Source: Candidatus Atribacter fermentans (GTDB lineage: Bacteria > Atribacterota > Atribacteria > Atribacterales > Atribacteraceae). Taken from it: a DNA stretch of 6,776 nt. The notes beneath the pieces are model-generated. The model was given only the letters and a program-made list of their open reading frames with translations, had not been told where the DNA came from and ran no database searches. Location: NCBI GenBank assembly GCA_012517485.1, contig JAAYUT010000117.1, positions 1 to 6,776 on the forward strand, in the 5' to 3' direction. Of the stretch, positions 1 to 5,602 are shown one piece after another (position 1 is the stretch's first letter; every line of letters begins with the position of its first letter). Position numbers and translations under genes: made by a program.

Positions 1-603
1 CTTATGACTTACAAATAAGGTAGAAATTCCTCTTTCTTTCAAATCAACAATGACTGATAGAAGTTTGTCAATTTCTTTTTTGGTAATAGCCGTTGTGGGT
101 TCGTCCATGATGATGAGCTTGGCATCTCGAATCAGGGCACGGCAGATGGCAACTAGTTGCTTATTGGCAATAGAAATATTTTCCACCTTTTCATTCAGAT
201 CGAGCTCTTTTTTTATGGTCAGTAAAACACTCGAAGCAATATCCCTAACTTCTTTCCAATTAATAATTTTCTTTTTCTCTTCAACTAACTGATTGAGAGA
301 AATGTTTTCGGCAACCGAAAGGTTGGGGAATAAAGATAAATCCTGATATATGACTTGAATCCCTTCATTAATTGAATCTATTGGTCTCAGGTTTTTATAA
401 CTTTTCCCATGGATAATAATTTCACCACCATCTGGTTTAACTACTCCAGCTATAATCTTGATGAGAGTTGATTTACCAGAACCATTTTCACCGACCAAGC
501 AATGTATTTCACCTTGGCCAATCGACATGCTGACATTATCTAAAGCTTGCACTCCAGCATACAACTTACTAATATTTTGAATTTTTAAAAACTCTTCAGC
601 CAT
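1..603 (-). CDS. Sugar ABC transporter ATP-binding protein (RbsA/MglA-like, CUT2), N-terminal 201 residues, cut by the window edge
   Basis: This is the cytoplasmic ATPase that powers import of a monosaccharide bound by the neighbouring binding protein. Reading leftwards from ATG at 603, the 201 visible codons hold one complete ABC core. It has Walker A GENGSGKST (residues 38-46), Q-loop Q87, a degenerate signature ISIANKQ (143-149), Walker B LIIMDEPT (163-170, with D167 and E168) and H-loop H200. The loose signature and the MDEPTTAIT wording are typical of the first nucleotide-binding domain of the RbsA/MglA/XylG family. Those proteins are about 500 residues with two ABC domains, so the second domain should lie off the left edge. 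The start is supported by AAGGG (613-609) with five bases before ATG. It is the second gene of the leftward operon, 147 bp after the binding protein and just past a hairpin. The family assignment is firm; the sugar is unknown. Confidence 0.93.
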   Translation of the reverse strand, partial: MAEEFLKIQNISKLYAGVQALDNVSMSIGQGEIHCLVGENGSGKSTLIKIIAGVVKPDGGEIIIHGKSYKNLRPIDSINEGIQVIYQDLSLFPNLSVAENISLNQLVEEKKKIINWKEVRDIASSVLLTIKKELDLNEKVENISIANKQLVAICRALIRDAKLIIMDEPTTAITKKEIDKLLSVIVDLKERGISTLFVSHK

Positions 604-614
604 GGTATCCCTTC

Positions 615-666
615 TAAAATAAGTGAGCTGGGGAAATAACTCATATCGCCCAACTCACTTATTTTA
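615..666 (-). terminator. Intercistronic hairpin between binding protein and ATPase; probable partial terminator or mRNA-end stabiliser
   Basis: Bases 615-632 and 649-666 form an 18-position inverted repeat around a 16-nt loop. One pair, 628/653, is C-A if read on the plus strand but G-U on the minus strand, so the helix is unbroken only in the leftward transcript. The base of the helix is A-rich on the 5' side and UUAUUUU on the 3' side, but no separate U-run follows. This fits a leaky terminator or RNase-blocking structure better than a full stop. The ATPase Shine-Dalgarno begins right at its foot (615-609). Such a structure could give more binding protein than ATPase, a known arrangement in sugar ABC operons. 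Structure is seen; function is inferred. Confidence 0.7.
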
Positions 667-750
667 TCGTGTCTTTTTTTAAACTATCATTTCATTTGTT
701 TTTTAAAGATTCAAGAAAAAAAGCACAAACTGATATCATAAATTTTTTTA

Positions 751-1758
751 TTATAAGTCGTAATCGTCAACGTTTTCGGCAGTGACGTCATGCCAAGCCT
801 GGCCGTAAATGACTGGGAAACCATATTGATTTTTTCGAATAGTGATATTTTCATAACCAGGTTTTCCTAAATTCATTCCTTCTTTGATTTCATTCCCTTT
901 GAGAACTTCCCAGGCTACTTTACAGGAGACATAACCAGCATCGGCAGGAATCCAGAAATGGATTGACTTCGCTGCTCCATTTTTCAGATAGTCATAAGCG
1001 ACCGAGGGGAGGCAGGTACCATAAGCTCCAACCTTGCCAATAAGACCTTTTTCTTCGATGGCTAAAGCTGCTCCAGGAACAGTACTCATAGCACTTCCCA
1101 TAATACCCTTAAGATTTGGGTAGGTTCTTAATAACTCCAAAGTTTTTTCATAGGCAATTTGTTGATTTTCTTGTTCCTCAATTCGATCAGTAACCAATTT
1201 CATATTCGGATATTTTTCTTTTTGTTGAGCAATTTCTGCATCAACCCATTCATTATGAGTTGTTGATGTAAGGTGACCGACAAAGCAGGCATATTCACCT
1301 TCAAAATTCAGATCTTTTGCCATAACATCCATCATATGTCTTCCATAAGCTTCATTATCGAAGGCTTCGATATCGAAAGTAACTTGTTTTTGATTAGATG
1401 CTTCGTGGGTAAATGTAAGAATGCCAGCTTCATTGGCTTTTTTGAATACTGGTTCTAACGCAACTGGATCATTCGGCACAACAATGATGGCGTCTACTTT
1501 TTTAGCAATCAAGTCTTCAATGAGGGCAATCTGTGAGGCTGGGTCAGCAGTGGCAGCACCAATTTGATAAGCGTTAACCCCAGTTTCCTTGGCAAATTCT
1601 TCTACACCTAATCTCATGTTATCAAACCAGGCAACTCCTTCAAGTTTAACAACCATAACAATTTCAAAATCGGTATCATCTGCTTCTGCATTAACAATAA
1701 GTAAAAAGGTTAATAATGCGACTGTTGCTAACATGAATAAAAATCTAAATTTTTTCAT
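751..1758 (-). CDS. Sugar-binding protein of a CUT2 ABC transporter (RbsB/LsrB/RhaS-like, Peripla_BP_4)
   Basis: This secreted protein captures a small sugar outside the membrane and delivers it to the transporter. It has 335 residues. Residues 1-26 form a signal peptide (MKK, a long hydrophobic core, then NAEA before DDTD). The mature part has the two-lobed type I fold pattern: strand IVMVVKLEGVAWF (33-45), VDAIIVVPNDP (88-98), GEYACFVGHL (154-163), a hinge-side segment around GSAMSTVPGAA (221-231), and a C-terminus ending ENVDDYDL. Spacing and ending resemble LsrB and RhaS, which are about 340 residues. ATG at 1758 is chosen because GGGGAGG lies 5-11 bases upstream; an in-frame TTG at 1773 would put that ribosome site inside the gene. 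It is the first gene of the leftward operon. AI-2-binding residues of LsrB are only partly present (K38, P228 and A230 match; T167 and H168 differ), so AI-2 is unlikely. The true ligand is unknown. Confidence 0.92.
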   Translation of the reverse strand: MKKFRFLFMLATVALLTFLLIVNAEADDTDFEIVMVVKLEGVAWFDNMRLGVEEFAKETGVNAYQIGAATADPASQIALIEDLIAKKVDAIIVVPNDPVALEPVFKKANEAGILTFTHEASNQKQVTFDIEAFDNEAYGRHMMDVMAKDLNFEGEYACFVGHLTSTTHNEWVDAEIAQQKEKYPNMKLVTDRIEEQENQQIAYEKTLELLRTYPNLKGIMGSAMSTVPGAALAIEEKGLIGKVGAYGTCLPSVAYDYLKNGAAKSIHFWIPADAGYVSCKVAWEVLKGNEIKEGMNLGKPGYENITIRKNQYGFPVIYGQAWHDVTAENVDDYDL

Positions 1759-1901
1759 TTTTATCCTCCCCAAAAAATTTTTAGTAACGAATTTAAATCT
1801 TCTAACTTAGCTAAAACGATAATACCATTTGGAAATTGATGCTGGTTACCTTCTACCAACCACCTCCATCCTCAAACAGTTTATTATAGGAATTATAAAA
1901 A

Positions 1902-1912
1902 ATACCTCCTTT
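1902..1912 (-). promoter_or_regulatory. Orphan strong Shine-Dalgarno sequence in the leader of the leftward operon
   Basis: The minus strand reads AAAGGAGGTAT, almost the full anti-Shine-Dalgarno complement. No ATG, GTG or TTG lies within a usable distance after it, and the first real gene starts about 145 bases further on. It would fall about 60 nt from the predicted leftward mRNA start. Isolated sites like this stabilise mRNA 5' ends in Bacillus (the STAB-SD of cry1Aa). It could instead be the remnant of a lost leader gene. The motif is seen; the role is inferred. Confidence 0.4.
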
Positions 1913-1932
1913 CTTCTTCGTATGCTTTTTAT

Positions 1933-1953
1933 TTTTAAAGAAGTTCTTTAAAA
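1933..1953. repeat. 21-bp perfect palindrome in the leftward leader
   Basis: TTTTAAAGAA, a central G, then TTCTTTAAAA is a perfect inverted repeat with 10-bp arms. It sits about 17-37 nt downstream of the predicted leftward transcription start. It could be a second operator acting as a roadblock on the leftward operon only, or a small 5' RNA hairpin. Its core (AAAGAA-N-TTCTTT) does not match the 2002-2027 dyad, so a different protein would be expected. In AT-rich DNA some palindromes arise by chance, but 10 uninterrupted pairs containing G/C positions is notable. Confidence 0.5.
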
Positions 1954-1976
1954 TAAATAACCAAATTCTCAACTTC

Positions 1977-2006
1977 ATTTTATCCCAATTTATTTTTTAA
2001 AGTCAA
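1977..2006 (-). promoter_or_regulatory. Predicted sigma-70-type promoter of the leftward (CUT2) operon
   Basis: On the minus strand, TTGACT (2006-2001) and TAAAAT (1982-1977) are separated by 18 bp. Each box differs from consensus at one position. Transcription should start near 1970, giving a leader of about 210 nt before the binding-protein ATG at 1758. The -35 box overlaps the left arm of the 2002-2027 dyad, so a protein bound there would block polymerase. Confidence 0.65.
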
Positions 2007-2027
2007 TTTTTCTATAGAAAATTTGAC
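2002..2027. promoter_or_regulatory. 26-bp inverted repeat between divergent promoters; candidate shared operator
   Basis: Arms GTCAA-t-TTTTCTA and TAGAAAA-t-TTGAC are symmetric around 2014/2015, with 12 of 13 pairs matching; only 2007/2022 does not pair. The outer GTCAA/TTGAC blocks are most of the two divergent -35 boxes. A dimeric repressor bound here would shut both operons at once. Its size and placement suit LacI, GntR, DeoR or ROK-type regulators of sugar genes, but no regulator gene lies in the window, so the family cannot be assigned. Confidence 0.65.
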
Positions 2028-2052
2028 GAAATGTTTTTGATATCGCTAAAAT
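2023..2052 (+). promoter_or_regulatory. Predicted sigma-70-type promoter of the rightward (isomerase-CUT1) operon
   Basis: TTGACG (2023-2028) and TAAAAT (2047-2052) are separated by 18 bp; each box is one base from consensus. The start should be near 2059, leaving a leader of about 80 nt before ATG at 2139. It has the same -10 box and spacer length as the leftward promoter and is its exact mirror image about 2014/2015. A short inverted repeat TTTGAT/ATCAAA (2036-2041 and 2051-2056) overlaps the -10 box. Confidence 0.65.
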
Positions 2053-2106
2053 CAAATATTAATGATGAGAAATATTTTTCCCTTCTAAAAAAAATTGACA
2101 ATATCA

Positions 2107-2115
2107 TGATAAAAT
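2107..2115 (+). promoter_or_regulatory. Possible secondary extended -10 promoter close to the isomerase gene
   Basis: TGATAAAAT matches the extended -10 form TGnTAnnnT. It has no good -35 at the usual distance, since only an A-run lies there. The predicted start near 2122 would leave a 17-nt leader with the Shine-Dalgarno almost at its 5' end. It may give operator-independent basal expression, but AT-rich DNA produces such matches often. Confidence 0.25.
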
Positions 2116-2138
2116 GAAGAACGAAAGGAGATATTACC

Positions 2139-3170
2139 ATGTCAAAATTTAAATTTTCAGTCGGCCCCTGGAACGTCCATGAGGGTGCAGATGCTTTTGG
2201 TCCCTCAGTTAGAGAAAGTATCCCGTTATCTGAAAAGATTAAAAAATTCAAAGAAATTGGCTTCGACGCAGTTCAATTTCACGATGATGATGTCGTACCA
2301 AATATGAATGACCTTTCCGAAGCAGCTATTAAGCAAAAAGCTAAAGAAATCAGAAAAGAATTAGATGATAACGGGTTGGCTGCTGAATTTGTTGCACCCC
2401 GACTGTGGATGGACTCCAGAACAATTGATGGAGGTTTTACTTCGAACGACTCTCAAGACCGAGAATTTGCTCTTTGGAGAGCTTTAAGATCGATAGATAT
2501 TGCTCATGAATTAGGATGTAACAAACTCGTCCTTTGGCTTGCTCGAGAAGGTACCCTTTGTTATGAAAGCAAAGATCCTGTTCTTTCACTGAATCGAATT
2601 GTTGAAGCCATAAATGAGATGCTCAAATATGATAAAAATATTCGAGTGCTAATAGAAACCAAGCCAAATGAACCGATAGATAGGAGTTTTTGCCCTACAA
2701 TTGGTCATGCCATTGCTTTATCCTATAAAACGGTCGATCCCGATCGAGTTGGCGCGCTTTTAGAAAGTGCTCATGCCATCTTAGCCGGTCTCGATCCAGC
2801 TAATGAGATTGCCTTTGGGCTTGCGAACAAAAAGCTTTGGAGCGTTCATCTCAACGATCAAAACGGCTGTAAGTATGATCAAGACAAAACTTTTGGTGTA
2901 GAAAACTTAAGACAAGCCTTTAATCAAATAAAAATCTTAGTTGAAAACGATTATGGGAGAAATGGTGAGTATGTTGGTCTTGATGTAAAAGCGATGAGAA
3001 CTCAGAAAATTGATGATTGTTACCGTCACCTCTATAATAGCCTTAAAATCGCAAAGTTACTGGAAGACAAAGTGAATCAATTTGATTATTCATTCCAAAA
3101 GAAATGCCAAGAAGAAAGAAACTACGAAGCGCTGGAGATGTATGTTCTTGAGCTCATTATGAAAGGATAG
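2139..3170 (+). CDS. Xylose-isomerase-fold sugar isomerase/epimerase with altered metal site
   Basis: This is a TIM-barrel, two-metal enzyme expected to interconvert an aldose and ketose or epimerise a ketose in the cytoplasm. Its 343 residues align along their length with short (class I, Streptomyces-type, about 388-residue) xylose isomerases. Matching landmarks are F20, catalytic H48 with D51 (FHDDDVVP), W133, E173 and K175 (ETKPNEP), E209 and H212, D247 and D249 (KYDQDKTFG), and D282. Three positions differ: H237 replaces metal-1 ligand D245, M91 replaces T90, and T95 replaces F94. A His metal ligand is instead typical of rhamnose isomerase and tagatose 3-epimerase relatives. The C-terminus is shorter than usual. 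The start is fixed by GAAAGGAG (2123-2130) eight bases before ATG. It is first in the rightward operon. The fold is nearly certain; the substrate is open and xylose is doubtful. Confidence 0.9.
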   Translation: MSKFKFSVGPWNVHEGADAFGPSVRESIPLSEKIKKFKEIGFDAVQFHDDDVVPNMNDLSEAAIKQKAKEIRKELDDNGLAAEFVAPRLWMDSRTIDGGFTSNDSQDREFALWRALRSIDIAHELGCNKLVLWLAREGTLCYESKDPVLSLNRIVEAINEMLKYDKNIRVLIETKPNEPIDRSFCPTIGHAIALSYKTVDPDRVGALLESAHAILAGLDPANEIAFGLANKKLWSVHLNDQNGCKYDQDKTFGVENLRQAFNQIKILVENDYGRNGEYVGLDVKAMRTQKIDDCYRHLYNSLKIAKLLEDKVNQFDYSFQKKCQEERNYEALEMYVLELIMKG

Positions 3171-3335
3171 TCTTTCTTTTGGTGATATGAGGCGAGAATG
3201 AATAAACCAAATCACGGAATTTTTATCTTTTTCCAAATTTATAAGAGAGAAGGGAGGTTTAAGGTTTTTTAAAATAGTTCTATAAGGAATGAGAAACCAA
3301 GAAAAAAAAATTAAAATGAAGGAGGGCAATTTGAA

Positions 3336-4604
3336 ATGAAAAAACTTCTGGTCATTTTTATCGTTTTGGTTTTGTTGACGTCGGTTTCGATGGTGTGGGC
3401 TCAAGAAGAAAAGATTAATCTTGTTCATTTTCACTGGACTCAACCTCCTTATGATGAAATTAATGCCCGTGCAGCCAAAACCTTTATGGAAAAATACCCC
3501 AATGTCAACGTTGAAATCATTTTTATAGCTGACCCAGATATGCCTACCAAAGTCAGAACTGCAGCTCTTGGTGGAGGAGGAATGGATACCTTTGCCATGC
3601 CCAACATGCAATCGGCTTGGTTTATGGCTAATGGGATATGTTCTGAAATAATGCCGTCGGCATTTGGTAAAGAGACCATAGAAGAAGTCCTTGACATGTG
3701 GCAAGAAGGTTCATTACAAAAAACTGGAGGGTACTACAACGGGAAATATTATGGGATTCCCTTTGAAATGAGCAGCTATGTGGCATGGATCAATACTGGT
3801 CACATGAAGGAAGCTGGCTTAGATCCAGTTGCCAATTTACCCAAAACCTGGAACGAGTTTGTCGATGTTTGCAAGAAAATGACCATTCGTCAAAACGATG
3901 TTATTGTGAGAAACGGTTTTGCCATCAACCTGAAAGCTTCAGTTTTTCCATTCTTAGTTCTTCATAGTTTTATGGAGCAAAAAGGCTTAGATTGGCCAAC
4001 TGAACAAGGGTTATTGGACAGCTTAGACACCCCGGAAGCCTTAGAGGCTTTAACAACCTTTACCAATTTTGCTACGAAAGACGGAATTTTCAATCCCGGT
4101 CTCTTTGACGATGAGAGAGAAGGGTTTGGAAATGGTCTTTGCAGTACCTTCCTTACTGGTGGAAGCTGGTATTGGGGTGTTCTCGACAGTTATTCGGTCG
4201 CTCGAGAAGACGTAGCACCGATACCGTATCCACGTTTTGAAGGCGGAAAAGATATTGGTGGGCCTGTTTATGGCTATTGTGTATTCGTTGCAGAGCAGTG
4301 CAAAAACAAAGAATGGGCTTGGAAATGGTTAGACCATCTTGCCAGCCAACCTGAAGCTTTCATAGAACATGGCTATTTTCAGCCTCGTAAATCTTTAGAT
4401 CCAGCTCTCGCAGATAAATACATATTAAATAATGACGTATTCGATGCCGAGAGACGAAATGGTGCCGCTCTGCTTGCTTCTCCAAAATTCAGCGAAACTC
4501 AAGATGCCGTTGGAGAAGCCATCCGTCGGGTTGTCTTTGGAGGCATGTCCAACGAAGAATCACTTCAAATTTTAAAAGAAGAATTAACCGATATTCTTGA
4601 ATAA
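3336..4604 (+). CDS. Extracellular solute-binding protein family 1 (SBP_bac_1), CUT1 sugar transporter
   Basis: This 422-residue secreted receptor captures a carbohydrate for the two permeases that follow. Residues 1-22 are a signal peptide ending VWA before QEEK, with no lipobox Cys. Family 1 features are INLVHFHW (27-34), a first-lobe strand ending NVNVEIIFI (56-64), the YNGKYYGIPFEMSSYVAWINTGHMKEAGLDP stretch (134-164, described here only by position), TWNEFVDVCKKM (171-182), FLTGGSWYW (272-280), and DIGGPVYGYCVFV then KEWAWKWLDHLAS (306-337). Many aromatics (W34, W95, W151, W278, W280, Y279) suggest sugar stacking. ATG at 3336 follows GGAGGG (3321-3326) by nine bases. A 165-bp gap separates it from the isomerase, with no convincing terminator or promoter. 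The ligand cannot be read from the sequence; oligosaccharides, glycerol phosphate, polyols and cyclitols are all possible for this family. Confidence 0.93.
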   Translation: MKKLLVIFIVLVLLTSVSMVWAQEEKINLVHFHWTQPPYDEINARAAKTFMEKYPNVNVEIIFIADPDMPTKVRTAALGGGGMDTFAMPNMQSAWFMANGICSEIMPSAFGKETIEEVLDMWQEGSLQKTGGYYNGKYYGIPFEMSSYVAWINTGHMKEAGLDPVANLPKTWNEFVDVCKKMTIRQNDVIVRNGFAINLKASVFPFLVLHSFMEQKGLDWPTEQGLLDSLDTPEALEALTTFTNFATKDGIFNPGLFDDEREGFGNGLCSTFLTGGSWYWGVLDSYSVAREDVAPIPYPRFEGGKDIGGPVYGYCVFVAEQCKNKEWAWKWLDHLASQPEAFIEHGYFQPRKSLDPALADKYILNNDVFDAERRNGAALLASPKFSETQDAVGEAIRRVVFGGMSNEESLQILKEELTDILE

Positions 4605-4656
4605 CCAATTTAACTGAGGTTTTATAAAAAAAGCGATTCCAATAAAAGGGGAGGGC

Positions 4657-4671
4657 ATGGAAGCCATATGA
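4657..4671 (+). promoter_or_regulatory. Possible four-codon coupling ORF at the first permease start
   Basis: ATG at 4657 reads M-E-A-I then TGA (4669-4671), and that stop overlaps the permease ATG (4668-4670). The nearby GGGGAGGG (4648-4655) is 12 bases from the permease ATG, rather far, and one base from the mini-ORF ATG, rather near. Stop-start overlap would allow translational coupling. The short spacing makes actual initiation at 4657 uncertain. Confidence 0.25.
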
Positions 4672-5570
4672 AAAAGAAAAGTTACGGAATACAAAAAGCT
4701 AATTACTATGATCGATTGCAAAAACAAGGGTATATTTTCATTCTTCCAACCCTTCTCCTTTTCTCAATATTCCTTATTTATCCTATGTTAGATGCCTTTC
4801 GCCTCTCTCTCTACGAGTGGAATTTTACCGGTTCACCGCTCTATATTGGGTTAAATAACTTTATTAAATTATTTTCATCCAAGAGATTTTGGAGCTCCTA
4901 TTCAGTCACCCTCCAATTTACTTTCCTCAGTGTTTTGCTTCTCATGTTCATATCCTTTTGGCTTTCATTGGCATTCACCAGCAAGTTGTGTTGGTTCAAA
5001 CAATTATATCAATCAATGATTTTTCTTCCAGTTGTCTTACCCATGGTAGCAATCGCTGTGGTTTGGAAATTTATGTTCCAGAGTACCGGATTGTTGTCGG
5101 TCATTTTCCTGAATATTTTTGGGTGGAACATTCCTTGGCTAACCTCAACGAAGGTTGCCCCCTATACCATGGTTTTGGTGAATGTCTGGAAATATACAGG
5201 GTATTATATGGTCATGTTTATCGCCGGATTATTAAATATTCCCGATGTTTACCATGAAGCTGCTAAAATAGATGGAGCCGGTTTTTGGAGACGCCTCATT
5301 CACATTACTTTACCACTTTTAAAAAATACCTTAATTTTGGTGTTTGTATCGTGCGCCATATTTTCTTTTGGTACTTTTGCTTTGCAATATGTCATGACCG
5401 GTGGTGGGCCAAGCCGCTCAACTGAGGTACTAACACTTTTAGTTTACAAAGAAGCCTTTGAGTATACTAAGTTTGGTTATTCAGCGGCTATTTCAGTCAT
5501 GTTTTTCTTCACTTTGTTTATCTTTTCAATCATTCAATTGAGAATCTTTAGTTCACAAACCGAGGTCTAA
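4668..5570 (+). CDS. CUT1 sugar ABC transporter permease, MalF/UgpA type
   Basis: This is one of the two inner-membrane subunits forming the sugar channel. It has 300 residues with six likely membrane spans, at about 22-42, 80-104, 116-136, 164-187, 219-240 and 272-292. The cytoplasmic coupling loop is a textbook EAA motif: EAAKIDGAG (197-205) running to ITLP (213-216). TGGGPSRSTE (244-253) and FGYSAAISV (269-277) are typical of the UgpA/LacF branch. The length fits the short form without the extra MalF periplasmic domain. It lies 63 bp after the binding protein and 32 bp before the second permease start, so the genes are surely co-transcribed. The start is ATG 4668 because no in-frame alternative exists upstream before the ribosome site, though the spacing to GGGGAGGG is long. 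Confidence 0.95.
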   Translation: MKKKSYGIQKANYYDRLQKQGYIFILPTLLLFSIFLIYPMLDAFRLSLYEWNFTGSPLYIGLNNFIKLFSSKRFWSSYSVTLQFTFLSVLLLMFISFWLSLAFTSKLCWFKQLYQSMIFLPVVLPMVAIAVVWKFMFQSTGLLSVIFLNIFGWNIPWLTSTKVAPYTMVLVNVWKYTGYYMVMFIAGLLNIPDVYHEAAKIDGAGFWRRLIHITLPLLKNTLILVFVSCAIFSFGTFALQYVMTGGGPSRSTEVLTLLVYKEAFEYTKFGYSAAISVMFFFTLFIFSIIQLRIFSSQTEV

Positions 5571-5602
5571 TCATCAATAGCTGAGTAGAGGAAGTGATTT
5601 GG

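Noticed and set aside
1759..1773. Upstream in-frame TTG start for the CUT2 binding protein (five extra residues)
   Set aside because: The GGGGAGG ribosome site would lie inside the coding region, and the MKK signal peptide begins naturally at ATG 1758.
1846..1869. Possible seven-residue leader peptide (MEVVGRR) on the minus strand
   Set aside because: GAGG touches the ATG with no spacer, and the peptide has no run of regulatory codons.
1883..1897. Two TATAAT boxes on the minus strand (1888-1883 and 1897-1892)
   Set aside because: Neither has a recognisable -35 at 16-19 bp; the upstream sequence is AAGGAG or CGAAGA. The promoter at 1977-2006 is far better.
2062..2088. Possible eight-residue leader peptide (MMRNIFPF) before the isomerase
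   Set aside because: No Shine-Dalgarno precedes it and it would begin about three bases from the predicted mRNA start.
2095..2100. Perfect TTGACA on the plus strand as a -35 box
   Set aside because: No -10-like hexamer occurs 15-19 bp downstream; the nearby TAAAAT is only 9 bp away.
3178..3211. TTTGGT/ACCAAA inverted repeat after the isomerase as a terminator
   Set aside because: Six AT-rich pairs around a 22-nt loop are too weak, and the T-rich stretch is not adjacent.
3258..3286. Possible internal promoter (TATAAG at 3281) before the CUT1 binding protein
   Set aside because: The candidate -35 (TTTAAG) matches consensus at only three positions; not distinguishable from AT-rich background.
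3090..3704. A 204-codon open frame on the minus strand
   Set aside because: It lies antisense to the isomerase end and the binding-protein start, has no ribosome site, and its product looks like low-complexity antisense translation.
5594..5602. Upstream in-frame GTG start for the second permease
   Set aside because: It directly abuts the only Shine-Dalgarno-like sequence; GTG 5603 has workable spacing.
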